Assembly: GCA_030530905.1 (NCBI GenBank)
Contig: JAUMUB010000001.1
Location: forward strand, 1-30,962
DNA from: Bifidobacteriaceae bacterium
Lineage (GTDB): Bacteria > Actinomycetota > Actinomycetes > Actinomycetales > Bifidobacteriaceae
Direction: 5' to 3'
Length of the DNA: 30,962 nucleotides
The notes beneath the pieces are model-generated. The model was given only the letters and a program-made list of their open reading frames with translations. It was not told the DNA's origin and did no database searches. Below, one piece after another: positions 17,186 through 25,550 of the stretch (position 1 is its first letter; the number at the start of each line of letters is the position of its first letter). The position numbers were made by a program, and so were the translations under genes.

Positions 17186-17638
17186 ATGCATTGTCCGTTT
17201 TGTCATGAATCAGAAACAAAAGTGGTGGATACTCGCATCATTGAAAACGGGTATTCAATTAAACGTCGTCGCGAATGTTTAAAGTGCAAAAAACGTTTTT
17301 CAACTACTGAATCCACTTTATTACTTGTTCAAAAACGTAAGAATAATACTTTGGAAGCGTTTGATCGTAATAAGGTTGTTAATGGTATTAAAAAAGCTTG
17401 TCAAGGGCGCAATATTAGCGATGCAGATTTGCGTGCGTTAGCTCAAAAAGTTGAGGAGGATCTTCGCGCTCAGGGCTCTTCTCCTGTCACTTCAGATGAG
17501 GTGGGTAGGGCAATTTTAAAGCCTTTACGTCAGCTTGACGAGGTTGCGTATTTGCGGTTTGCAAGCGTGTATATGAAGTTTACGAATATTGATGATTTTC
17601 TCAATATTATTGAGCAAATGCGCGAAGAAGAATCATAA
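17186..17638 (+). CDS. nrdR: Transcriptional repressor NrdR
   Basis: NrdR senses ATP/dATP and represses ribonucleotide reductase genes through NrdR boxes. The 150-residue protein begins MHCPFC, with a zinc ribbon formed by C3, C6, C31 and C34, and continues with RRRECLKCKKRFSTTE. An ATP-cone follows at about 49-139, with VQKRKNNTLEAFDRNKV at its start. Length is standard. It lies 15 bases after the LysM gene but lacks a Shine-Dalgarno site, and a promoter-like pair ends just before the ATG. The pairing of lexA, LysM protein and nrdR is common in actinobacteria and links DNA damage to nucleotide supply. Confidence 0.96.
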   Translation: MHCPFCHESETKVVDTRIIENGYSIKRRRECLKCKKRFSTTESTLLLVQKRKNNTLEAFDRNKVVNGIKKACQGRNISDADLRALAQKVEEDLRAQGSSPVTSDEVGRAILKPLRQLDEVAYLRFASVYMKFTNIDDFLNIIEQMREEES

Positions 17639-17671
17639 TAAATCATAAAAGAATTATAAGTTTATATATTG

Positions 17672-17715
17672 TGGGGTTGGTGACAAATAACTTTAGGTTA
17701 TTATCGCCAACCCCA
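17672..17715. terminator. Long hairpin between convergent nrdR and serA, likely bidirectional terminator
   Basis: The arms TGGGGTTGG (17672-17680) and CCAACCCCA (17707-17715) pair perfectly, and the stem continues with a small bulge to ATAAC / GTTAT around a five-base loop (17692-17696). U-tracts are weak on both sides (AATTTA on plus, ACAATATAT on minus). The rest of the 195-base gap shows nothing else. Confidence 0.6.
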
Positions 17716-17833
17716 AATTTAGCTGTTAGTAATATGCAATTATGTATAACTTTTAAATTCCTGTGCATGAAATCAATAACAATATGTATCGCTTAGCTTT
17801 AAGTAATGTTATTAACTCTGTATGGGACGTAAA

Positions 17834-19042
17834 TTAGTTATTATGTTGCAATACTTGAGTTCTAATTGTTCCAGGAATTTCTTTAAGTGCTTGAATTGCG
17901 CTATCGCTTGGCAATCCAGAAACGTCTGTAACAACATAACCAAATTCACCTTCGGTGGCAAGACCTTGCGCAGTAATATTAATATTTTCATCACTTAAAA
18001 TATGATTTACTTTTGCAAGCATACCAGGCAGATTATCGTGCAAGTGGACTATACGAGCAGCACCCTTATAGTCACTTAATGTGATTTGTGGTAAGTTCAC
18101 AGAGAGCATTGTTGAACCAAGGGAGCAATAGTTCTCTAGACGTTGTGAAACAAAGTTACCAATATTTTCTTGTGCTTCTAATGTAGATCCACCGATATGT
18201 GGTGTGAGGATTACATTGTCTACATCTGTAAGAGGATTTTCGAAAGGATCACCTGTATTTTTCGGTTCGGTGGCATAAACATCAAGTGCTGCACCAGCGA
18301 TATGCCCTGAATCCATATGACGTTTTAGCGCCTCGAAATCAATCACAAAACCGCGTGAGAGGTTGAGGAAAATACTGTGTTCTTTCATATGTGAGAACTG
18401 TTCTTCGCCGAAGAATCGTGTATTTTCTTTACGGCCGTCAACGTGTAGGGTGACGATATCAGCCTGCTCAAGCAAAGTATTGAAAGTTTCAACTCGAACA
18501 GCGTTGCCTAATGCAAGTTTTTCTTCTAAATCGTAGAAAATTACATGCATGCCTAATGCTTCTGCAATAACAGAAAGCTGTGAGCCGATGTTTCCATAAC
18601 CTACAATACCAAGGGTTTTGCCGCGTACTTCATGTGAACCTGAAGCCGATTTATCCCAAATACCATGCCTCATGTGGTGTGTGTGCGCTGGAATACGGCG
18701 CATAAGGCAAATGATTTCAGAAATTGCCAATTCGACCACAGAGCGTGTATTTGAATAAGGGGCATTGAAAACTGCAATACCATGTTTTGCTGCTTCAATT
18801 AAATCTACCTGATTTGTTCCAATACAAAAGCATCCAATTGCTGTTAATTCTGGATGTGCTTCAATAACTTTCTTTGTGATGCTTGTTTTAGATCGAATAC
18901 CTAAAATATCAACACCATGTAATTGTTCGATAAGCTCGTCTTCGCTTAACGCGCCAGAACGTGTTTCTACTTCAAAACCACTTTTTTCAAGTGAATTTAC
19001 AGCATTTGGATGTATGTTTTCTAATAGTAAAGCTTTAGGCAT
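17834..19042 (-). CDS. serA: D-3-phosphoglycerate dehydrogenase
   Basis: SerA oxidises 3-phosphoglycerate to 3-phosphohydroxypyruvate, the first step of serine synthesis, and is inhibited by serine through its ACT domain. The 402-residue protein has the split substrate domain, the NAD-binding GYGNIG (148-153), and the triad R230 (LNLSRG), E259 (ATEP) and H282 (TPHIGGS). An ACT-like domain fills about 332-402 (VHLHDNLPGMLAKVNHIL ... YVVTDVSG). The size fits the E. coli type rather than the longer mycobacterial form. AAGGTGG lies a few bases before the ATG. It starts nine bases after the helD-like gene, so the two probably form one operon. Confidence 0.95.
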   Translation of the reverse strand: MPKALLLENIHPNAVNSLEKSGFEVETRSGALSEDELIEQLHGVDILGIRSKTSITKKVIEAHPELTAIGCFCIGTNQVDLIEAAKHGIAVFNAPYSNTRSVVELAISEIICLMRRIPAHTHHMRHGIWDKSASGSHEVRGKTLGIVGYGNIGSQLSVIAEALGMHVIFYDLEEKLALGNAVRVETFNTLLEQADIVTLHVDGRKENTRFFGEEQFSHMKEHSIFLNLSRGFVIDFEALKRHMDSGHIAGAALDVYATEPKNTGDPFENPLTDVDNVILTPHIGGSTLEAQENIGNFVSQRLENYCSLGSTMLSVNLPQITLSDYKGAARIVHLHDNLPGMLAKVNHILSDENINITAQGLATEGEFGYVVTDVSGLPSDSAIQALKEIPGTIRTQVLQHNN

Positions 19043-19051
19043 ATTTCCACC

Positions 19052-21328
19052 TTAAAAGTTTCTTTCTGCTACGTCTTGCTGTGTTCGAACTATGAACAGT
19101 TTCTGTGTTGGACGAGTCATTGCAACATATAAATCTGAGGCTGCAACAAGACGCGATGCTGCTTCTTGTTCGATTAAAGCAGGTTGTACTACGATAACGC
19201 CATCATATTCCAAACCTTTAACTTCTTGAGCTCCGTATACGCGAAGTTGAGTATCAAGAATATTTTGTTGTTGCAAATGGTTGAATAGTTCAGGATTTTG
19301 CTCGTTGAGCTGAGTAAATATTACGTCGCGAGTTTCCTCAATAAGTGAGTCTGGTGTGATAACAGCAATACGTCCTGTACCATCGCGTTCGATGTAATTA
19401 TTTGCAAGTTCTATTGCATCTTGAGCGACAGTGTGTAATAGCTGGTTATGATTATCACATACTTGTTGTTCTACTGAATTAGGAACAGAGCGGACTGCAC
19501 TTTGTGTGGAAATATATAAACCTTCATTTTGAGCGAACTGTGAAGCAACTTCTGATACTTCTTTTGGATTTCGGTAATTAATAGAAAGTTCGTATAAATC
19601 CCAGCTGTCCTCGCCAAATAATTTATCCATAGTATTCTGCCAACGTCGAGTGCCTGCAAGTGCTGAGGTTTGTGCAACGTCTCCAACAATAGTAAAAGAG
19701 TGTGAAGGGCAGCGGCGCATGAGCATACGCCATTGCATTGCAGTGAGTTCTTGGGCTTCGTCAACAACTATATGGCCGTATGTCCACTCACGATCGTTGG
19801 CTGCTTTATTGGCAATAAGGTCATCATCTAATCCGTTAATATTGTCAAGTAAGGTACGGGAATTGATGATTCCGTTGCCGAGTCCGCTTTGTTGGATGGC
19901 TTCTTTTGCATACTCTTCTTCGAAAGCTTGTTGCGCTTTTTTAGCTTCAATAGCTGCAAGTTCTTTTGGATCAGGTCCTAGTCGTTCCATAGCTTCGTCA
20001 AGTAATGGAATATCGCTTGGTGTGAGTGGCGATCCTTTTGGTCGAACAAGTTCTTTAATTTCTTGTTCTTGTAACCATGGTGCAAAGCGGCGTAACTGTT
20101 CAGGTTTTGCAAATAACTGGTCAATAAGCCATTGTGGGTTAAGTGGTAACCACGCTAAATTTAGTGTTTTTTTCACATCGTCATTCATGCGAAGCTGGAG
20201 TAGAACATCGTTTAACTCTGCGCTTTCTGGCTCATAATCTAGCTGTTCACAATAACGCAGTTTCAGGGTTTGAAGCATGGCATTAATGAATGTGACGCGT
20301 GCTTTATTGTGTGGTGCGCGAGTTCGGCGTGCCTCTTCTTGTGCTTGCTTGATGTCTGCACTGTTAATGGATATGTTGAAGTTGTTAATGCGTATGGTTG
20401 GCAGTTGTTGTGGAATTCTTACGCGTGCGTGAATAGCGTTTGCAACTGCCTGATACATACGAATGTCACCTTTAAGCTGGGCAGCATGAGCTGATTCTGT
20501 GCCTGTGGGAGTAATATTCGGTATTAATTCTGCAATAGTACGGCTGACAACACCAGTTTCGCCGAGTGATGGTAATACTTGATCGATGTATCGTAAGAAG
20601 CTGTTGCTAGGTCCGATGATGAGAACACCTGAACGTTGTAATACATTGCGATTGGTGTATAGAAGGTATGCTGCACGGTGGAGTGCTACCGCGGTTTTTC
20701 CTGTGCCTGGTCCACCTTGTACAACTACGGTTCGTTGTAGCGGTGCGCGAATAATTCGATCTTGTTCAGCCTGGATTGTGGCAACAATATCTGTCATTTT
20801 TCCAGTTCGGCGCGAACTTAATGAAGCCAATAATGCGCCTTCTCCGGTGAGTGTACCGTTTTGTGAAGCATTCTGCACTTGATCGGAGTTCATGTCGAGA
20901 ATTTCATCTTCTAATCCGATCACTTCTCTAAATGATAAGGTGATGTGTCGGCGCATAATAATGTCGCCATGGTTAGATGGTGTTGCCTCATAAAATGGCC
21001 TTGCTGCCTCTGCTCTCCAGTCGGTGAGAATTGGTTCGTGATTATTGTCTGATAAGCCAATTCTTCCTATATATCTACGTGTGCCTGCCTCTGTGTCAAG
21101 TCTGCCGAAAACAAGTCTGTCTTCTACAGCTCGTAATTGTGTGAGCCTGTTTTCATACATTGTGGCAAATGAGTCACGTTCTGTTCTTTGAGTAGGAGAG
21201 CCGTGTGATCCTGCTGCACGTGTTGCATCAAGACGTTGTTTCACTGTTGCTCGCATATCGTCTAAGCGATTGTACGCCTTATCTACTGCTTGTTGTTCAT
21301 CACGGATTTGTGAAGACAATGATGTCAT
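19052..21328 (-). CDS. HelD-like RNA polymerase-associated ATPase (superfamily 1 helicase)
   Basis: HelD proteins use ATP to release stalled RNA polymerase from nucleic acid; the actinobacterial branch includes HelR, linked to rifampicin tolerance. The 758-residue protein has an N-terminal coiled coil (about 1-75), Walker A GGPGTGKT (205-212), a long insertion in the first ATPase domain (about 260-505), the DEAQ Walker B (523-526), GDVAQT, and near the end VYGAQEVKGLEYDGV and LYVAMTRPTQKL. The early-coil plus inserted-domain layout separates it from UvrD/PcrA. I chose ATG at 21328, preceded by AAGGA; an upstream TTG at 21361 has no support. It shares its upstream region with mraZ. Confidence 0.88.
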   Translation of the reverse strand: MTSLSSQIRDEQQAVDKAYNRLDDMRATVKQRLDATRAAGSHGSPTQRTERDSFATMYENRLTQLRAVEDRLVFGRLDTEAGTRRYIGRIGLSDNNHEPILTDWRAEAARPFYEATPSNHGDIIMRRHITLSFREVIGLEDEILDMNSDQVQNASQNGTLTGEGALLASLSSRRTGKMTDIVATIQAEQDRIIRAPLQRTVVVQGGPGTGKTAVALHRAAYLLYTNRNVLQRSGVLIIGPSNSFLRYIDQVLPSLGETGVVSRTIAELIPNITPTGTESAHAAQLKGDIRMYQAVANAIHARVRIPQQLPTIRINNFNISINSADIKQAQEEARRTRAPHNKARVTFINAMLQTLKLRYCEQLDYEPESAELNDVLLQLRMNDDVKKTLNLAWLPLNPQWLIDQLFAKPEQLRRFAPWLQEQEIKELVRPKGSPLTPSDIPLLDEAMERLGPDPKELAAIEAKKAQQAFEEEYAKEAIQQSGLGNGIINSRTLLDNINGLDDDLIANKAANDREWTYGHIVVDEAQELTAMQWRMLMRRCPSHSFTIVGDVAQTSALAGTRRWQNTMDKLFGEDSWDLYELSINYRNPKEVSEVASQFAQNEGLYISTQSAVRSVPNSVEQQVCDNHNQLLHTVAQDAIELANNYIERDGTGRIAVITPDSLIEETRDVIFTQLNEQNPELFNHLQQQNILDTQLRVYGAQEVKGLEYDGVIVVQPALIEQEAASRLVAASDLYVAMTRPTQKLFIVRTQQDVAERNF

Positions 21329-21437
21329 TTGTATCCATTCCTTATGAAAAAACTTGAACAATTTATTTTACATGATGAGGCGAACCTAAATAAGTCCTTT
21401 TAGTTATTTTTGTGTTGGCTTTCTTGGGCGTGTTGTT

Positions 21438-21452
21438 TACCACAATTCACCA
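21438..21452 (-). promoter_or_regulatory. Inverted pair of MraZ-box-like motifs
   Basis: On the minus strand, TGGTG (21448-21452) is followed exactly ten bases on by TGGTA (21438-21442). The 12-mer AAAGTGGTGAAT here recurs on the plus strand at 21560-21571 inside the main cluster. The pair faces the helD-like gene. Confidence 0.45.
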
Positions 21453-21533
21453 CTTTGAAGATTCCTATTATTTCAGGGTTTATATTCATTGCATTTTGCA
21501 AATAATAAAAATTTACAATTATTTTTGCATTTT

Positions 21534-21568
21534 TGGTGAAAAATGGTGTTCAGTGGGGTAAAGTGGTG
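21534..21568 (+). promoter_or_regulatory. MraZ operator: four phased 5-base repeats
   Basis: TGGTG (21534), TGGTG (21544), TGGGG (21554) and TGGTG (21564) are each separated by five bases, a strict 10-base period that presents all boxes on one helix face. MraZ in other bacteria binds TGGGN-type repeats with five-base spacers upstream of mraZ, so this is very probably the autoregulatory site. Confidence 0.8.
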
Positions 21569-21603
21569 AATGTAGTTTTTGAGAGCGTAAGGAGGTGAAT
21601 ATA

Positions 21604-22161
21604 TTGGCTAACGAGCAAAAAAATAATGTTCAGGGTTCACCTCAAAACTCTCAAAACAACATAGAAAACCTGAATATTTCTCAAAAATCACAAACTACGC
21701 AGCAGTTAGCAGATGTATTACCTCCACTGCTATTAGGCACATTCGCTCCAAAAATCGACGCAAAAGGTCGAATGGCAATTCCTGCTAAAATGCGCAATCA
21801 GCTTGGCGAAAGCATTATTCTTGCTCGAGGCCAAGAACGTTGTGTGTACATCCTCCCACAAGAAGAATTCCGCCGTATAGCAATGAAAATACAGCGAACT
21901 TCTATGGGAAATAAGGCAGCGCGTGAATATTTACGTGTGTTCTTATCGGGTGCAACAGAGGAAGAACCAGACAAGCAAGGACGACTTGTCGTACCAACTA
22001 TGTTGCGTGAATATGCTCACTTAAAAGATGACATAGTAGTAATCGGCGTTGGAACAAGGGCTGAAATCTGGGATAAACAAGCTTGGGAAGAATATCTAGC
22101 ACAGAAAGAAGATTCCTATGCTGATATCACTGATGATGTTTTGCCGGAGATGGAGTTCTAA
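21604..22161 (+). CDS. mraZ: Transcriptional regulator MraZ
   Basis: MraZ is an AbrB-like ring-forming DNA-binding protein that regulates its own dcw operon. Two tandem SpoVT-AbrB-type motifs are seen: DAKGRMAIPAKMR (52-64) and DKQGRLVVPTMLR (123-135). At 185 residues it is longer than the usual 140-150 because about 38 residues rich in Q, N and S precede the conserved LPPLLLGTF. I chose TTG at 21604, eight bases after AAGGAGG (21589-21595); the in-frame GTG at 21595 overlaps that site. It is the first dcw gene, and its stop overlaps the rsmH ATG by one base (TAATG). Confidence 0.94.
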   Translation: MANEQKNNVQGSPQNSQNNIENLNISQKSQTTQQLADVLPPLLLGTFAPKIDAKGRMAIPAKMRNQLGESIILARGQERCVYILPQEEFRRIAMKIQRTSMGNKAAREYLRVFLSGATEEEPDKQGRLVVPTMLREYAHLKDDIVVIGVGTRAEIWDKQAWEEYLAQKEDSYADITDDVLPEMEF

Positions 22162-23168
22162 TGCAGAAGTACACACAAGAAAGCATCGCAACAGTACATA
22201 AGCCGGTATTACTTCAAGAATGTATTGAACTAGTTACTAGTAATTTGCCACAAAATGCCACAATAGTTGACTGTACGCTTGGATTAGCAGGACATGCTAG
22301 CGCATTTTTGCAAGCCGCACCAACAGCAACGCTTATTGGAATTGATCGCGATCCGCAAGCATTAGAGTTAGCGACTGAACGCGTAGCAAATTTAGGATTA
22401 TCAGAACGATTCATACCAGTTCACGCGGCATTCGACGAGTTAAGTTCCATACTTGATGACCGCAATATTAGCAAAGTTCATGCGGTATTCATGGACTTAG
22501 GTTTATCAAGTTTACAAATTGACGAAGCAGATCGTGGATTCTCATACGCACATAACACTGCATTAGATATGCGCATGGATACCACTCAATCGCTAACAGC
22601 ACAAGAAATCTTAGATACATATAGTGAACAAGATTTAGTTCGTATATTTAGAACATATGGTGAAGAGCGATTCTCCAAGCCAATCGCAAAAGCAATAATA
22701 AAGCGTCGTGGTGAAAATCCAGTACGTACTTCGTATGAACTTACACACCTTGTTGACGGTATTATTCCTCGCGCGCATCGTAGCACTGGAAATCCTGCAA
22801 AGAGAGTTTTCCAAGCTTTACGCATTGAGGTAAACGGTGAGTTAGATAAGTTAGCACGAACCCTACCTCAAGCAGCTTTGCATTTAGCAGTGGGTGGAAG
22901 ACTAGTGGTGGAGTCGTATCACTCTTTGGAAGATAAAGCAGTGAAAAGCTTCATGAACACAGGTTTAACAATAGAAGTTCCAGCGAATATGCCGGTAATT
23001 CCTCAAGACGCTCAGCCGTTCTATCGAAATATCACACGAGGTGCAATAAAAGCTGATGAGCAAGAAATTGCGAATAATAAGCGGTCAGCATCGGTGAGAT
23101 TACGTGCTGTAGAGCTTATCAGGGATATTCCAAAACGATGGCAAGAGTCATATAAAAAATCAGCATAA
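22161..23168 (+). CDS. rsmH: 16S rRNA (cytosine-1402-N4)-methyltransferase
   Basis: RsmH (MraW) methylates N4 of C1402 in the 16S rRNA decoding centre using SAM. The 335-residue protein opens with HKPVLLQE and has the SAM motif DCTLGLAGHASAFL (37-50). In most family members this reads LGxGGHS, so G43 to A and S46-type changes are mild variants. Further motifs are LGLSSLQID, RGFSYAHNTALDMRMD, the helical insert, FQALRIEVNGEL and SYHSLEDKAVKSF. Translation is coupled to mraZ through TAATG. Third codon positions lean to A more than in the his genes. Confidence 0.95.
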   Translation: MQKYTQESIATVHKPVLLQECIELVTSNLPQNATIVDCTLGLAGHASAFLQAAPTATLIGIDRDPQALELATERVANLGLSERFIPVHAAFDELSSILDDRNISKVHAVFMDLGLSSLQIDEADRGFSYAHNTALDMRMDTTQSLTAQEILDTYSEQDLVRIFRTYGEERFSKPIAKAIIKRRGENPVRTSYELTHLVDGIIPRAHRSTGNPAKRVFQALRIEVNGELDKLARTLPQAALHLAVGGRLVVESYHSLEDKAVKSFMNTGLTIEVPANMPVIPQDAQPFYRNITRGAIKADEQEIANNKRSASVRLRAVELIRDIPKRWQESYKKSA

Positions 23169-23223
23169 AACATAAAGGTTTAAAGACTTAGAAAATATCA
23201 GGCACGATTAAGAAAGGAGCGAC

Positions 23224-23721
23224 ATGCGAACAACAGCAAGAACAATAAGTTCAGACAAGTTAATGAAAACTCGTAGCACAAGTTCATCAACAAGTGCAAG
23301 AACAATATCTACGCATACAACAGTGCGTAATGCAAGTAGACCAGCGTCAAATCGCAATAAGACTCGCTCCCAAAATCGTCCAAATAATAGTTCTAATACG
23401 AATATTGTGAATCGGGCAATTGAATGGTCGCGTACTCGCAATGCGCGATTAATCAACGTGGTAGTTGCAATAATTTTCCTTATTGGAACGATTATGGTGT
23501 CACTTGCCTTGCGAACAGCAATTGTTGAAATCTCGTTTGAATCCAACAAAGCCCAAAATCAGATTATGCAATTACAGCAAGATGTTTCTGATGATCAAGC
23601 GAAATTAGATTCCATGGAAGCGTCGCTACCTAAGAAAGCACAGGATTTAGGAATGGTATCGCAAGATAATTCCGTATCAATTGACTTAAAAGATTACAAG
23701 CCTAGTGAAGGAATGAAATAA
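23224..23721 (+). CDS. ftsL: FtsL-like septal membrane protein
   Basis: The 165-residue protein has a basic, Ser/Arg/Asn-rich cytoplasmic tail (1-75), one membrane segment (about 77-99) and an extracellular coiled coil (about 108-140). This layout and its place between rsmH and ftsI are those of FtsL, a bitopic divisome protein that works with DivIC/FtsB and FtsQ to activate FtsW-FtsI. Sequence identity in FtsL is always low, so the call depends on topology and position. AAAGGAG lies just before the ATG, and the stop overlaps the ftsI ATG by one base (TAATG). The long disordered tail recurs in the presumed ftsW further down. Confidence 0.85.
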   Translation: MRTTARTISSDKLMKTRSTSSSTSARTISTHTTVRNASRPASNRNKTRSQNRPNNSSNTNIVNRAIEWSRTRNARLINVVVAIIFLIGTIMVSLALRTAIVEISFESNKAQNQIMQLQQDVSDDQAKLDSMEASLPKKAQDLGMVSQDNSVSIDLKDYKPSEGMK

Positions 23722-25526
23722 TGTCATTAATTCCAAAAAGTGTGAAAATGTATTTGAGCACTAGAAGCTTGTTCGCTAAGAAAGCATTATCAGTATTCTT
23801 AGTGCTATTCCTTTGCTTAGCAGTCTGCTTTGGTCAGTTAGTTTCAGTTCAATTGTTTAATGGTTATGCAACTGCGCAGGCAGCGATTGCAAGTCGTACT
23901 GTTACAAAGGTAATACGTGCGCAGCGTGGACGAATTCTCGATACTAACGGTAGTGTTATTGTGCAAAGTGTAGAGCGATATAATATTATTGCTGATCCAC
24001 AGCTCGCACAAAGTTTTGTTCCGATTGATTGTACTGCAAAAACTAAGTCATATTGTCATCAAATTAACGGTAAAGAGGTCGGCACAAAAGGAGCAGCAGC
24101 GGTTGCAAGATTGCTTGCACCATTGTTAGGAATGGATGCAAAAGAGCTCGGCGCAAAATTGAGCGTTGCAGGTCAGTACACTGTTCTTAAAAAGAACGTA
24201 ACTCCAGAAGTAAAGCGTAAAATAGATAAGCTCAATTTAGGTGGTATTATCACTGGGGAAGTTAGCAATGAACGTACATATTCAAATGAAATTGTACTTC
24301 CTGCTTTATTAGGTGTTGTTAACGGTGAGGGTGTTGGTGTTACCGGCATTGAGCAAACTGAAAACAAGGTTCTTTCCGGAACTAATGGATATAAGAAATA
24401 TCAAGTTGGCGGTACTGGTGTTGAAATTCCAGGTACTGAAGTAAGTTCAAAAGATGCTGTTAATGGTTCAGATGTGACTCTTACCATTGATGCTGATGTT
24501 GACTGGTATGTAAAGCAGAGCTTACAGAAGGCAAAAAGCGCTTATAAGGCAGACTGGGCTTTAGCAGTTGTTCAAGATGTGAAGACCGGTAATATTGTTG
24601 CTATGGAGGATTCTGACGATTTTGTTGCTGGTAGTTCTGAGGCTGCGTTAAATACTCCACGAGTAGTATCTCAAACTTTTGAACCAGGCTCAATCGGTAA
24701 AGCATTTTCAGTGGCTGGAATGTTACAGACAGGAAGCAGAAGTTTAACTGATAAGTTTACTGTTGCAGATCAAATTACCAAGGAAGGTCAAAAATATAAG
24801 GATGCCGAAAATCACAGTGCTGAACATTGGACGTTAGCGGGTATTCTTGAGAATTCATCTAATGTCGGTATGATCATGGCTGGCGAAAATTTTGGCAACA
24901 AACAACGTTACGAATTTTTGAAGAAATTCGGCATTGGTGTTGATACGGTTGGCATTCCTGGTGAATCACAAGGCTTATTAAGTAACTATTCACAATGGGA
25001 TGTACGAACTCAGCAGGTGGTACTGTTTGGTCAGGGTTATGCAACTAACGCGTTACAACTCACTAATGCAATGGCAACAATTGCCAATAAAGGCGTGAAA
25101 GTAAAGCAAAATTACATTAAGTCAATTACTGATAGTGATGGCCATACTACTGATGTAACAAATAGTGAATCCACGCGTGTTCTTGATGAAAATGTCGCAC
25201 AGCAAATGGTAAAAGCATTGGAAGCATCAGGTTCTTTATATAGCAAGTTTGCTGGTGTCGACGGCTATCGTGTTGCTGCAAAGAGTGGTACTGCAGAAGT
25301 TGCTGACGGTAAAGGTGGTTTGACAAGTAGGATTTCTGATTGGTCGGGTATTATTCCAGCAGATAATCCACGATTCGTTGTCACCGTAGTAATGAAGAAT
25401 CCTCAAGGTACTTTTGGTGGCTTAACCGCAGGTCCAGTGTTTAAAGAGATTGCTTCATTCCTTATGCAAAAGTATGAGGTACCACAGTCTGCTGCAGATC
25501 CAAATCCTGTGACAACAAAATGGTAA
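23721..25526 (+). CDS. ftsI: Septal peptidoglycan transpeptidase FtsI (PBP3-like)
   Basis: FtsI is the class B penicillin-binding protein that crosslinks septal peptidoglycan. The 601-residue protein has an N-terminal membrane segment (about 20-42), a dimerisation domain starting RAQRGRILDTNG, and the transpeptidase domain. Active-site motifs are S324-I-G-K327 (EPGSIGK; more often STxK, so the Ile is a variation), S379-S380-N381 and K521-S-G-T524. The domain ends with GGLTAGPVFKEIASFLM, as in the family. No C-terminal PASTA repeats are present. It is coupled to ftsL by TAATG. Confidence 0.95.
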   Translation: MSLIPKSVKMYLSTRSLFAKKALSVFLVLFLCLAVCFGQLVSVQLFNGYATAQAAIASRTVTKVIRAQRGRILDTNGSVIVQSVERYNIIADPQLAQSFVPIDCTAKTKSYCHQINGKEVGTKGAAAVARLLAPLLGMDAKELGAKLSVAGQYTVLKKNVTPEVKRKIDKLNLGGIITGEVSNERTYSNEIVLPALLGVVNGEGVGVTGIEQTENKVLSGTNGYKKYQVGGTGVEIPGTEVSSKDAVNGSDVTLTIDADVDWYVKQSLQKAKSAYKADWALAVVQDVKTGNIVAMEDSDDFVAGSSEAALNTPRVVSQTFEPGSIGKAFSVAGMLQTGSRSLTDKFTVADQITKEGQKYKDAENHSAEHWTLAGILENSSNVGMIMAGENFGNKQRYEFLKKFGIGVDTVGIPGESQGLLSNYSQWDVRTQQVVLFGQGYATNALQLTNAMATIANKGVKVKQNYIKSITDSDGHTTDVTNSESTRVLDENVAQQMVKALEASGSLYSKFAGVDGYRVAAKSGTAEVADGKGGLTSRISDWSGIIPADNPRFVVTVVMKNPQGTFGGLTAGPVFKEIASFLMQKYEVPQSAADPNPVTTKW

Positions 25527-25550
25527 TATTGTAGGGAAGAGAGGCTTAAC

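Larger units (their letters stand above)
21329..21603. other. Divergent helD-like / mraZ intergenic region, 275 bp
   Basis: The region is AT-rich. It holds an inverted pair of TGGTR motifs at 21438-21452, the short palindrome TTGCATTTTGCAA (21489-21501), an imperfect AT hairpin around 21496-21529, four phased MraZ-type repeats at 21534-21568, and AAGGAGG at 21589-21595. No -10/-35 pair for mraZ stands out clearly. Confidence 0.6.
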
